Of a stretch of 10,942 nt of DNA, positions 1-7,781 are shown piece after piece; positions within the stretch are counted from its first letter, which is position 1; each line of letters starts with the position of its first letter. The notes under the pieces were generated by a model. That model saw nothing but the letters and a program-made list of their open reading frames with translations. It was not told the DNA's origin and did no database searches. Source of the DNA: Evtepia sp. (GTDB taxonomy: Bacteria > Bacillota > Clostridia > Oscillospirales > Oscillospiraceae); assembly GCA_029256465.1 (NCBI GenBank), contig JAQSXW010000016.1, positions 1 to 10,942 of the forward strand, written 5' to 3'. The translations under genes were made by a program, and so were the position numbers.

Positions 1-827
1 AATGCATTGGGAAGAGCATCTGATAAAAATTGGCAGCGCTCCACCTGGTTTTCTACAATGGTGACCTGCATATGCATGTGATCTAACATATTGGAGAGAT
101 AGTGAGCAATTCTGCTGCCACCGACGATGAAAACGGAGTGAACTTTTGGGATGTAGCGTCCAAGCATGCGAAAATATTGATGCAATCCAGTCGGAGAACC
201 AATGACGTGGAGACGATCTCCCTCCTGAGGAACAAAGCTCCCGTTGGGGATCGTTACCTCACCCTTTCGCTCAGCGGCACAGAAGAGAAAGGGCAGGGGC
301 TGCAGCTTGCGGGACAGTTCTGAAAGTGACCGGCCAATGATGAAATCACCTTCCTGTACCGTTGTACTGAGCAGTTCCACGCGCCCACGCAAGAAGGTAT
401 CAATATTTGCGGCGGGGGGAAAACGCAAAAGATGTGATATTTCGATGGCGGTAGAGTATTCCGGGTTGATCACCATATCAATATCCATATCTCGCTGAAA
501 GGCGGATAGGTCGGCAGTATAGTCAACATCACGAATTCGGGCGATGGTATATTTTGCACCCAACTGCTTGGCCACAAGACTGCAGAGCATATTGACCTCA
601 TCCAAACTGGTGGCAGCCAAGACAAAATCTGCGTGTTCAGCTCCGGCAGCTTTGAGTGTGGCAGGGGAAGCACCGCTTCCTTTGATACACATCACATCAA
701 GTGCCTCCGAGGCATGCCGAATTGCGGCCTCATTTCTATCAATGATGGTAACGTCATGCTGTTCCAGAGAAAGATGCTCCGCTAAGGTGAAGCCTACCTT
801 TCCCGCGCCAACAATAATGATTTTCAA
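1..827 (-). CDS. trkA: TrkA, potassium uptake regulatory subunit (partial, C-terminus beyond left edge)
   Basis: The first 275 codons of a cytoplasmic RCK-type regulator that binds NAD(H)/nucleotide and gates a Trk/Ktr potassium channel. Residues 4-12 form the Rossmann start with the GAGKVG loop (7-12), followed by the acidic strand end IID30. The stretch RIRDVDY (97-103) and NPEYSTA (121-127) is very typical of TrkA. A TrkA_C-like section spans about 140-225, and a second RCK domain begins near 231 (VFIVGGSRIA). Full-length members are about 450 residues, so about 60% is present. The start is TTG at 827-825: the frame upstream meets a TGA, and an AAAGGA ribosome binding site lies 9 bases before the TTG. 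A good promoter lies upstream at 908-936. The partner channel gene (trkH type) is not in the window. Family assignment is confident; the ion specificity is family knowledge. Confidence 0.93.
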   Translation of the reverse strand, partial: MKIIIVGAGKVGFTLAEHLSLEQHDVTIIDRNEAAIRHASEALDVMCIKGSGASPATLKAAGAEHADFVLAATSLDEVNMLCSLVAKQLGAKYTIARIRDVDYTADLSAFQRDMDIDMVINPEYSTAIEISHLLRFPPAANIDTFLRGRVELLSTTVQEGDFIIGRSLSELSRKLQPLPFLFCAAERKGEVTIPNGSFVPQEGDRLHVIGSPTGLHQYFRMLGRYIPKVHSVFIVGGSRIAHYLSNMLDHMHMQVTIVENQVERCQFLSDALPNA

Positions 828-907
828 TGAACGTCATCCTTTCAAAGGATTAAAAATCTGTTTGCTCTAATGATATAGAACAAACCTAGTATTCTACAAC
901 TTCGATC

Positions 908-936
908 ACTATAGCACAGCAATTTCCAATTTGCAA
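908..936 (-). promoter_or_regulatory. Sigma-A-type promoter for trkA
   Basis: Read on the minus strand, the -35 is TTGCAA (936-931), the spacer is 17 bases, and the -10 is TATAGT (913-908). TGC directly precedes the -10, giving an extended -10. The predicted start of transcription is near 901, for a leader of about 74 bases before the TTG start. Confidence 0.72.
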
Positions 937-951
937 ACCCATTTGTAAGTT

Positions 952-970
952 AAGTGAATGGGAAGTGAAT
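952..970 (+). repeat. Short direct repeat at the exporter promoter
   Basis: AAGTGAAT occurs at 952-959 and again at 963-970, an 11-base period (about one helical turn). The second copy touches the -35 element of the exporter promoter. It could be a regulator site or chance; no regulator can be named. Confidence 0.45.
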
Positions 971-998
971 TGAAATAATTTAAGGGAGATGGTACAAT
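970..998 (+). promoter_or_regulatory. Sigma-A-type promoter for the MATE exporter
   Basis: The -35 is TTGAAA (970-975), the spacer 17 bases and the -10 TACAAT (993-998). Transcription would begin near 1005, giving a leader of about 80 bases. It is divergent from the trkA promoter, with the two -35 boxes about 33 bases apart. Confidence 0.68.
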
Positions 999-1087
999 GC
1001 TTAGGAAAAGAAAGACCGTCTGCCACTTGGATAGACTCCATAACGGAGTAGATGATTGAGTGCAGATGGAGTAAGAGGGTATAGGTG

Positions 1088-2437
1088 ATGCAGCAATTCA
1101 ATCTGACGGAGGGTGTGATTTGGAAGACACTGATCCGATATTCTCTGCCGGTGGTATTATCTTCTTTCCTTCAATCCACCTATTCCATTGTCGATCTTAT
1201 CCTAGCAGGTCAATTCATTGGAAAAGTGGGCATCTCCGCAATCAATAATTCCAGCCAAATCATCGTGATGCTGACGCAGATTATCATGGGCATTACCATG
1301 GGCGGAAACATTCTCATTGGTCAGTATTACGGAGGGAAAGACCGAGAGAGCCGAGTGGAGACCAATATCACACTCTTTACCATGTCCCTCGTGTTTGGCG
1401 TTATAGGAATGCTACTCATCATAGGATTTGGGAAAGGGATGCTGATTCTGCTCGGGGCACCAGCGCTTGACGAAGCCTCAAGCTATTTGAAGATTTGTGC
1501 TGTGGGACTGCTGCCAGTATTTGGCTATAATGCGCTATCCGCTATGATTCGCGGAGTGGGGAACTCAAAACAGCCTCTCTATTTTATTATGGTAACGGCC
1601 CTTTGCAATGTAGTGCTGGATGTTTGGTTCATGGGAGGCCTCCATTTGGGAACCGCCGGAGCCGCTTGGGCAACGGTCATTTCACAAACCTTATCTTTCC
1701 TCATTGCACTGAGTTATACGCTCAAACACAAAGATCTGTTTGCTTTGGACCTTCTGCAGCTTTCCATCAAAAAAGAAAAGCTGCTCCACATGCTGCGTTT
1801 GGGGATTCCCAGTGCAGTGCAGATGACGCTCGTGGGGCTCTCTTGGCTGACGATGACCTTCCTCATTAATCGCTATGGGGTGGAAGCCTCGGCGGCAAGT
1901 GGGATTGCTGCCAAGATTAAGGATTTGGCACTGCTATTCACGATTGCAATGTCTTCAGCCACATCTACCATGGTGGCGCAGTGTTTAGGAGCTGAGGAGT
2001 TTGACCGAGCAAGCCGATCCGTTCACGTCGCAAGGCAAATAACCGTTGCAGTTTCCATCGTCCTGATTCTTTTAATCGAACTGACAGCACCTTACTTGGT
2101 TACGTTATTTGGACCGGATGCACAGACGGCGCATTGGGCAGTGATCAACTTACGGATAGAGATTATGGCACAGGTATTCTATGCTAGCTTTATGGTCTAT
2201 AACGCCTTGGCAATTGGTGCCGGACATACGCTCTTTGCCTTGGCTTCGAGTATTACAAACAGCATTATTGTCCGCCTGATTTTGGCAGTGGTTTTGAATC
2301 ATTACTTGGGACTAATTGGAATATTCTGGGCCTGTATGATTGCGCCCGCATCGTCTGTTCCTTTAGGGTATGTTTATGAACGCTCGAATGTCTGGAGAAA
2401 ATCCTTGGCCCATAAAACGAAAGAAACTGAATCATAA
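1088..2437 (+). CDS. MATE family efflux transporter
   Basis: A 449-residue, strongly hydrophobic inner-membrane protein of the multidrug and toxic compound extrusion family, a cation-coupled antiporter. Two MatE repeats can be seen at about residues 16-176 and 237-399, consistent with twelve membrane helices. Family-like signatures include GQYYGGKD (78-85), RGVGNSKQPL (155-164) and GTAGAAWATVISQ (188-200). Length matches the family (about 440-460). ATG at 1088 is preferred because AGAGGG (1074-1079) sits 8 bases upstream. An in-frame GTG at 1085 would add one residue and leave only 5 bases. The gene is monocistronic: it has its own promoter and an inverted-repeat terminator directly after its stop. 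The exported substrate cannot be told from sequence; drug, flavin-like metabolite or another cation are all possible. Confidence 0.92.
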   Translation: MQQFNLTEGVIWKTLIRYSLPVVLSSFLQSTYSIVDLILAGQFIGKVGISAINNSSQIIVMLTQIIMGITMGGNILIGQYYGGKDRESRVETNITLFTMSLVFGVIGMLLIIGFGKGMLILLGAPALDEASSYLKICAVGLLPVFGYNALSAMIRGVGNSKQPLYFIMVTALCNVVLDVWFMGGLHLGTAGAAWATVISQTLSFLIALSYTLKHKDLFALDLLQLSIKKEKLLHMLRLGIPSAVQMTLVGLSWLTMTFLINRYGVEASAASGIAAKIKDLALLFTIAMSSATSTMVAQCLGAEEFDRASRSVHVARQITVAVSIVLILLIELTAPYLVTLFGPDAQTAHWAVINLRIEIMAQVFYASFMVYNALAIGAGHTLFALASSITNSIIVRLILAVVLNHYLGLIGIFWACMIAPASSVPLGYVYERSNVWRKSLAHKTKETES

Positions 2438-2438
2438 T

Positions 2439-2477
2439 GAATTACAGGGGAGCAGCGTTGCTGCTCCCCTGTAATTC
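2439..2477. terminator. Bidirectional hairpin terminator between convergent MATE gene and argF
   Basis: A perfect 18-bp inverted repeat (arms 2439-2456 and 2460-2477) with a 3-base loop begins 2 bases after the exporter stop and 33 bases beyond the argF stop. Its symmetry and position between convergent genes suggest it ends both transcripts. The T-run after the stem is poor on both strands (TTAG on plus, ATTATG on minus), so termination efficiency is uncertain. Confidence 0.75.
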
Positions 2478-2510
2478 TTAGAGAATGAGAGAATGATAAG
2501 GTGTGTTTCG

Positions 2511-3419
2511 TTATTTCATGAGTAGATACATAATGGCTTTCTGTACATGGAGACGGTTTTCAGCCTCATCAAAGATCTCATCTGCGTGTGATTCAAAGAC
2601 TTCGGCTGTAATCTCTTCTCCCCTGTGGGCGGGAAGGCAGTGTTGCACCATCGCACCTTTGTTGGCAACGGAGAGGAGGGTATCATTGACCTGAAAACCA
2701 GTGAAGTCAAGCTTTCGCTTGGCGGCTTCCTGCTCCTGTCCCATAGAGGCCCATACATCCGTGAAGATAACATCTGCTTTTTGGGCAGCGATCATTGGAT
2801 CTGTGGTCAAAGTGAAAGCGGCATCGGTAACAGTGGCGGCGAAATCTAATATGTCCTGATGTGGCGCATAAGCAGCAGGTGTGGCAACGGCCACGTCCAT
2901 CCCGCACTTGAGACCGCCGACAATAATGGAGTTTGCCATATTATTGCCATCGCCGATATAACAGATCTTGAGTCCGCGAAGCGTTCCTTTATACTCTCGA
3001 ATGGTCAAAAGGTCCGCAAGCACCTGGCAGGGGTGGGCAAAGTCAGTCAGGCCATTGATCACCGGTATGGTGGCGTATTTTGCCAAGGTTTCTACTTCCT
3101 GTTGTGCGAATGTGCGGATCATAATGCCATCACAATAGCGAGAGAGTACGCGGGCAGTATCTTCAATCGGTTCACCACGACCAATTTGGGATTCCTTACC
3201 GGAAAGAAATAGGCCATGGCCGCCCAATTGATAGATACCAGTCTCAAAGGAAACCCGTGTCCGGGTTGAATTTTTAACGAAGATCATCGCCAGGGTTTTG
3301 CCCTGAAGGTAGGGGTGGGCAATGCCTTCCTTTTGCTTTTTCTTTAGTTCCGCGGCGGTATCCAAAATGTTTAGGATCTCGTTAGAGCTGAGATCGATGA
3401 GTTTCAAAAAATGTTTCAT
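2511..3419 (-). CDS. argF: Ornithine carbamoyltransferase
   Basis: Transfers the carbamoyl group of carbamoyl phosphate to ornithine to give citrulline; a cytoplasmic, normally trimeric enzyme. The protein is 302 residues, normal for the family. All key motifs are present in order: STRTR (51-55) for carbamoyl phosphate, GRGEPI (80-85), HPCQ (129-132), DGNNMANS (157-164), the ornithine loop with D221 and SMG (225-227), and HCLPAHRGEE (260-269). The start at 3419 fits the family N-terminus (MKHFLKLIDL), with a GAAGGAG ribosome binding site about 10 bases upstream. That site overlaps the end of the argD-like gene. A longer in-frame reading upstream would run inside that gene and is not supported. 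The gene starts 5 bases after the argD-like stop, so it is probably cotranslated. It is last in the arginine cluster. A catabolic role (arcB) is unlikely, since no arcA or arcC is adjacent. Confidence 0.96.
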   Translation of the reverse strand: MKHFLKLIDLSSNEILNILDTAAELKKKQKEGIAHPYLQGKTLAMIFVKNSTRTRVSFETGIYQLGGHGLFLSGKESQIGRGEPIEDTARVLSRYCDGIMIRTFAQQEVETLAKYATIPVINGLTDFAHPCQVLADLLTIREYKGTLRGLKICYIGDGNNMANSIIVGGLKCGMDVAVATPAAYAPHQDILDFAATVTDAAFTLTTDPMIAAQKADVIFTDVWASMGQEQEAAKRKLDFTGFQVNDTLLSVANKGAMVQHCLPAHRGEEITAEVFESHADEIFDEAENRLHVQKAIMYLLMK

Positions 3420-3424
3420 GAATG

Positions 3425-4606
3425 CTACGCTCCTTCTCCCAAAGCTTGTTTTAAAATAGCGAGACCACGATCCAGTTCTTCCTTTGTCACCAGTAGAGGG
3501 GGCAAAAACAGGAGACCTTCTTTGGTCGCGAGACAAAGCAGACCGTAATCGGCAAGAAGTGAGGCAAGGGAAATCGGGTCCTTGCCTTCGGATAAAGTGA
3601 CCCCAATCATCAGTCCTACGCCGTGGATTTGACCCAAGGTGGGAAGGTTTAGTGACTCGATGCCGCTTCGGAGGTAGTCTCCTTTTTCTTTTACTTGGGC
3701 CAATGTGTTTTCGTTTAAAATATCCAGTACGGTTAAAGCGGCTGCTGCGCAGATGGGATTTGCCCCAAAGGCGAAACGCTGGGAATCCAGTTTTAAGACT
3801 TCTTTGCAGCGGTTATTGGCCAGCACTCCACCGAGCGGCAAACCACCGCTTAGGCCACCTGCAAACGATATGGCATCGGGCAGGATGCCATACTGCTGGA
3901 AGGCGAACATGGTGCCAGTACGTCCTGCACCAGTCTGTGCTTCATTAATCAGTAGTAGCCAGTCCTGTTCTGCACAGAAAACAGCAAGTGCGTGGACAAA
4001 TTTTCGGGGCAAGGGATCTGTGTTGCCATCCGTCTGGATAAGCTCCAGCATCACGGCACAGACATCGTGAGATGCCATTTTCTGAATCTCCTCCATATCG
4101 GGGGTAACAAAATGAAGTGCACCCATATGAGAATTGGACTCCTCATTCACGAGAGGTTGCCCGATAACAGAGAGGGGATCTGTCTCTCTGGAAAACGAAT
4201 GCTGCAAGGTAAGGACGGTGCTTCGGCCCATGCCGTATCGATCAAAGCTGTACTTGCGAGCAAGCTGCATCATGACCGCATTGGCTTCCGGGGCGGAGCT
4301 TACAAAGCAGGCACTTGCCATGCCAGTTTGGCGGCAAAGCTTTTCCGCAAGCTGTGCGCAGGGCTGGGTATAGAACAGTTGGGAGGTAGAACCTAGCTTG
4401 AGGGTCTGTTCCATGATGGATTCTGCCCACTGTTCATTCCCGTATCCTATGGAGTTTTCCCCCATCCCGCTGGTAAAGTCAATGTATTCTCGACCTTCCG
4501 AATCAAAGAGGGTTGCCCCCTGACCGTGGTCAATGTCCACCCGATAGCGGTGACAGGTTTTCATCATATACTGCTCATCTAAAGCCATGAGGTCTTTTGC
4601 ATTCAT
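3425..4606 (-). CDS. ArgD-like class III aminotransferase homologue lacking the catalytic lysine
   Basis: It sits where acetylornithine aminotransferase belongs, between argB and argF, and aligns with ArgD almost without gaps over 393 residues. The PLP site is altered. The usual AK(G/A)L lysine is Gly at 250 (SFAGGLSGG, 247-255; codon GGT). The Asp of the DE(V/I)QTG motif is Asn221 (NEAQTG). The SG(A/T)EAN phosphate loop is SAPEAN (104-109). FHGR is SFSR (137-140), QGEGG is QTDGN (191-195), the partner-subunit Thr of the TFGGNP motif is Ala279, and the Arg before the C-terminal PPL is Leu. Fold residues such as GRTGTMFAF (228-236) and FLPPL (367-371) remain. The frame is open throughout. ATG at 4606 fits the family N-terminus and has AAAGGA 9 bases upstream. 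An alternative ATG at 4663 overlaps the argB stop (ATGA) and adds 19 residues without a clear ribosome site. It is probably not a normal transaminase. The fold call is firm; the loss of activity is inferred. Confidence 0.9.
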   Translation of the reverse strand: MNAKDLMALDEQYMMKTCHRYRVDIDHGQGATLFDSEGREYIDFTSGMGENSIGYGNEQWAESIMEQTLKLGSTSQLFYTQPCAQLAEKLCRQTGMASACFVSSAPEANAVMMQLARKYSFDRYGMGRSTVLTLQHSFSRETDPLSVIGQPLVNEESNSHMGALHFVTPDMEEIQKMASHDVCAVMLELIQTDGNTDPLPRKFVHALAVFCAEQDWLLLINEAQTGAGRTGTMFAFQQYGILPDAISFAGGLSGGLPLGGVLANNRCKEVLKLDSQRFAFGANPICAAAALTVLDILNENTLAQVKEKGDYLRSGIESLNLPTLGQIHGVGLMIGVTLSEGKDPISLASLLADYGLLCLATKEGLLFLPPLLVTKEELDRGLAILKQALGEGA

Positions 4607-4659
4607 ACTCGCACGTCCTTTCCGACTTCTTGGAGAAGAGGATTGGTTTTCTGTGGGGA

Positions 4660-5535
4660 TCATTCGAGAATCATGGTGCCAATGCCTTTGTGAGAAAGCA
4701 TCTCAATCAAAATAGAATGAGGGATTCTGCCGTCAAGAATATGGGTGCGGTGCACGCCGCCTTGGATGGCAGCAACGCAACAATCCACTTTTGGGATCAT
4801 TCCGCCGCTAATCACTCCACTTTCCATCAGAGTTGGGATCTCATGCAGGCGAATTTGGGGAATGAGGGTTTTCTCATCTTTAGGGTCTCGGAGAACGCCC
4901 TGCACATCGGTGAGTAGGATAAGTTTCTCAGCGCCGACGGCAATTGCCAGTTCAGAAGCTGCAGTATCTGCATTGATGTTGTAGGAGGTATCGGCATCCA
5001 CGCCATGCGCCACGGTTGAGATCACTGGGATATAACCGTTTGCCATGCAATCGTTTACGATGTTGGGGCAGACGTGGGTGATGTCTCCAACCAAACCATA
5101 TTGGTCATCCAGCTTTTTGGCCTGGAGAAGGTTGCCGTCCAATCCACACAGACCAATGGCTTTGGCACCCATACGATTGATCGTGGACACCAGATTCTTA
5201 TTGATTTTTCCGCAGAGAACTTGCTGCACCACATCCATCGTTTCCTCATCGGTATAGCGCAGACCGTTGACAAAGTGAGACTTTTTGCCCAGACGAGCCA
5301 GCATCTGCCCAATTTCCGGTCCACCTCCGTGTACCATCATGACCCGGATGCCCACCAGGTGAAGAAGGATGATGTCACTCAGGACGGCATCTCGCAGTTC
5401 TTCTGAGATCATGGCATTTCCACCGTATTTCACCACAACGGTTTTGCCACAGTAATTTTGAATATAGGGAAGCGCCTCAGCCAGTACGGTGGCGCGTTCC
5501 ATATAGTTTTTCATGCTGTCACTTGACTGCTCCAT
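4660..5535 (-). CDS. argB: Acetylglutamate kinase
   Basis: Phosphorylates N-acetylglutamate with ATP, the second step of arginine synthesis; a cytoplasmic amino-acid-kinase fold. Motifs in the 291-residue product: VVKYGGNAM (34-42) for phosphate binding, HGGGP (69-73), FVNGLRYTD (88-96), NINADT (187-192) near the acetylglutamate site, LTDVQGV (208-214) and GGMIPK (244-249). About 30 residues precede KTVVVKYGG. Such an N-terminal helix marks the arginine-inhibited hexameric enzymes and is absent from the short E. coli form, so feedback inhibition by arginine is likely. This fits the ArgJ cycle, where the kinase is the usual control point. The start at 5535 has AGAAGG 11 bases upstream; a second ATG seven codons in has a worse-placed site. 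It begins 21 bases after argJ. Its TGA overlaps the upstream alternative ATG of the argD-like gene. Confidence 0.96.
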   Translation of the reverse strand: MEQSSDSMKNYMERATVLAEALPYIQNYCGKTVVVKYGGNAMISEELRDAVLSDIILLHLVGIRVMMVHGGGPEIGQMLARLGKKSHFVNGLRYTDEETMDVVQQVLCGKINKNLVSTINRMGAKAIGLCGLDGNLLQAKKLDDQYGLVGDITHVCPNIVNDCMANGYIPVISTVAHGVDADTSYNINADTAASELAIAVGAEKLILLTDVQGVLRDPKDEKTLIPQIRLHEIPTLMESGVISGGMIPKVDCCVAAIQGGVHRTHILDGRIPHSILIEMLSHKGIGTMILE

Positions 5536-5556
5536 GTTGGAAACCGCCTTCTCTTA

Positions 5557-6810
5557 TTAGTTTCTGTAATCGCCGTTAATCTTGACATAGTCATAGGTGA
5601 GGTCGCAGCCCCAGCAGGTGGCGGAAGCTTCCCCTTCATGCATAGTGACTAGGATGGTGACTTCGGATTCTGTCAGAATCTTTTTTGCCAGATCTTCGTC
5701 AAATGGAAGTCCTGCGCCATTTTGGCAGACCGAAAGCTGACCGCCCGTAGAAAGGAACTTCACATCAATACCTTCCGGATCAAAGCTTGCACCGGAATAG
5801 CCGATGGCGCACAGCACCCTGCCCCAGTTGGCGTCGGCACCAAACATGGCGGCTTTCACCAAGGAGGAACCCACCACGGATTTGGCCATTTGTTCTGCCT
5901 TTTCCTCCGTTTGGGCATTCTCTACCGTGCAAGTAATCAGTCGGCTGGCACCCTCGCCATCACCGGCAATCTTCTTTGCCTCATATTCGAAGACAGTATA
6001 AATCGCCTCATAAAACGTATCGTAATCGGGGGTACCTTCCTGCAAAGGAGCGTTGCCTGCCATGCCGTTTGCCAGGACGAAGCAGGTGTCGTTGGTGGAG
6101 GAATCTCCGTCCACGGTGATCCGGTTAAAGGTTTTGGTCACGATTTGAGAAAGCGTCTTTTGTAGAAGGTTTCCATCAATCACACAGTCTGTAGTGGTAA
6201 AGCAGAGCATGGTGCCCATATTGGGGTGGATCATGCCAGAGCCCTTGGCAATGGCGCCAATGGTGACGGTTTTGCCGCCCAATTCAATGGAAACTGCAAT
6301 TTCTTTTTCTACAGTATCCGTTGTTAAAATGGCGTTGCTGGCATCGTGCGAACCGTTTTTAGAGAGTGCGCCTGCAGCCAGAGGAATTCCGGCTTCAATG
6401 GCTTCAATATTTAAGGTGACACCGATGACGCCAGTGGAAGCCACCGCAAAGTCTTCCGGAGAAAGACCAGTTGCTTCTGCGGCTGCATTTGCCATGCGCT
6501 GCGCATTTTGAAGCCCCTCTGGGGCACAGGCATTGGCATTTCCGCTGTTGGCAACGATGCCTCTGGCGTGTCCACTAGCCAGATGTTTTTGAGATATGTA
6601 AATGGGTGCGGCCTTTACTTGATTTTTGGTATAGACCGCCGCCGCGACACAGTCACACTCAGATACGATCAAAGCGAGATCTTTCTTAGGTGCCTCTGAA
6701 ACGATAGGAGAGTCATTCCCATCGGGAACGGGTTTTTGTTTTACCCCGCAGTATACCCCTGCAGCGGTAAAACCAATGGGGGCGGCAACACCGCCGGAAA
6801 TATAGTTCAT
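5557..6810 (-). CDS. argJ: Bifunctional glutamate N-acetyltransferase / ornithine acetyltransferase
   Basis: Moves the acetyl group from N-acetylornithine to glutamate and, in bifunctional members, also makes N-acetylglutamate from acetyl-CoA. The 417-residue precursor is expected to cut itself before Thr200 in KGSGMIHPNMGTML (189-202), giving alpha and beta chains with Thr200 as nucleophile. The residue before it is Gly rather than the common Ala, a known-type variant as recalled. The oxyanion motif STGVIG (125-130), DGDSSTNDT (234-242) and the C-terminal CDLTYDYVKINGDYRN (402-417) are all intact. Residues about 25-41 form a proline-rich insertion near the N-terminus relative to typical family members. 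The start at 6810 has GGAGGA 7 bases upstream and lies 35 bases after argC. Bifunctionality is likely because no argA or argE is in the cluster, but the sequence does not prove it. Confidence 0.96.
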   Translation of the reverse strand: MNYISGGVAAPIGFTAAGVYCGVKQKPVPDGNDSPIVSEAPKKDLALIVSECDCVAAAVYTKNQVKAAPIYISQKHLASGHARGIVANSGNANACAPEGLQNAQRMANAAAEATGLSPEDFAVASTGVIGVTLNIEAIEAGIPLAAGALSKNGSHDASNAILTTDTVEKEIAVSIELGGKTVTIGAIAKGSGMIHPNMGTMLCFTTTDCVIDGNLLQKTLSQIVTKTFNRITVDGDSSTNDTCFVLANGMAGNAPLQEGTPDYDTFYEAIYTVFEYEAKKIAGDGEGASRLITCTVENAQTEEKAEQMAKSVVGSSLVKAAMFGADANWGRVLCAIGYSGASFDPEGIDVKFLSTGGQLSVCQNGAGLPFDEDLAKKILTESEVTILVTMHEGEASATCWGCDLTYDYVKINGDYRN

Positions 6811-6845
6811 GAGGAGATCCTCCTTTATTCTTTCGTACTAGTTGT

Positions 6846-7781
6846 TTATCGATTCAGCCCAGCCAGTTCATCAAAGCCAAGCATCAGATTCATATTTTGC
6901 ACGGCTGCACCAGAGGCACCCTTTCCCAAATTATCAAACAGGGCAGTCAGCATAGTCTGATCCTCATGACCAGAGACGACGATTTCCAGTCGATCACTGC
7001 CAGAGAGCTGGTTTGCGGAGTGCCTGGGAGTAGTTCCGCCGAAGGGGGCAACAGAAATCAGAGCTGCATCCTCGTAGTACGCTGAAAGCTGTTCCCAAAT
7101 GTCTTTTGCGGAAGGCTTTCCTTGCAAAAGTCGGTTCTGCAGCAGGACAGTGGTTGCCATTCCTTTGTAAATGTCTCCCAAAATGGGGGAAAACACGGGG
7201 GGAGCGGAGAGACCTGCAATGGCCTGCATCTCAGGTAGATGCTTATGCTGTAGGCTTAGCGCATAGATATTAGGTGCCTTGAGCAGGTTACTGCGCTCTG
7301 GATTTTCATACTCAGCGATCAGGGATTTGCCGCCGCCGGAATAGCCCGTGAGAGAGTAGCAGGCAAGGGGATAGTCACGGGGCAGAATCCCAAGCTCTAC
7401 CAAGGGGGCAACGGTAGAGAGAAAGCCGGTAGCATGACAGCCGGGATTGGCAAGCCGAAGTGCTTCGGGAATCTGTCGTCGGTACCCATGTAGTTCCGGG
7501 AATCCATAAACCCAACCCGGAGCGGTTCGGTGAGCGGTAGAGGCATCAATCACCCGGGTGTTGGGATTCTGGATCATGGAGACGGCTTCCCTCGCAGCAG
7601 CGTCAGGCAGACAGAGAAACACGAGATCCGCCGCATTGAGGAGCTCACTGCGCGCAATGGGATCTTTCCGTTTCTCTTCTTCAATGAGGAGTAGGGAAAT
7701 ATCCTCTCGGATGGCCAGACGATCATAGATTTGCAGGCCGGTGGTCCCTTCCCGTCCGTCAATAAAAACCAATGGCTTCAT
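6846..7781 (-). CDS. argC: N-acetyl-gamma-glutamyl-phosphate reductase, type 2
   Basis: Reduces N-acetylglutamyl phosphate to the semialdehyde with NADPH. The 311-residue product is of the shorter type 2 ArgC class, not the usual type 1 form of about 345 residues. This is shown by the N-terminal [13 protein letters not shown] (6-18), [17 protein letters not shown] (81-97) and [14 protein letters not shown] (146-159). The catalytic Cys is C115 in NPGCHATG (112-119), and a conserved His lies in QHKHLPEM (178-185), probably H181. ATG at 7781 overlaps the argH stop in an ATGA arrangement, so translation is probably coupled. A GAGGAA ribosome site lies within the end of argH. The gene looks intact, with no missing key residue. 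Confidence 0.95.
   Translation of the reverse strand: MKPLVFIDGREGTTGLQIYDRLAIREDISLLLIEEEKRKDPIARSELLNAADLVFLCLPDAAAREAVSMIQNPNTRVIDASTAHRTAPGWVYGFPELHGYRRQIPEALRLANPGCHATGFLSTVAPLVELGILPRDYPLACYSLTGYSGGGKSLIAEYENPERSNLLKAPNIYALSLQHKHLPEMQAIAGLSAPPVFSPILGDIYKGMATTVLLQNRLLQGKPSAKDIWEQLSAYYEDAALISVAPFGGTTPRHSANQLSGSDRLEIVVSGHEDQTMLTALFDNLGKGASGAAVQNMNLMLGFDELAGLNR

Noticed and set aside
886..1101. Minus-strand open frame of 71 codons in the trkA-exporter interval
   Set aside because: It covers both divergent promoters and the exporter start, has no recognisable domain, and is best explained as chance.
3420..3536. N-terminal extension of ArgF into the argD-like gene
   Set aside because: The added residues are a shadow of the argD-like coding sequence; the family start is at 3419.
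3652..4396. Plus-strand open frames opposite the arginine genes
   Set aside because: They are antisense shadows of strongly conserved minus-strand genes, with no domain or ribosome-site support.
3425..4606. Sequencing error or frameshift as the cause of the missing ArgD lysine
   Set aside because: The flanking motifs stay in frame and align without gaps, and several separate active-site positions are changed, which one error cannot produce.
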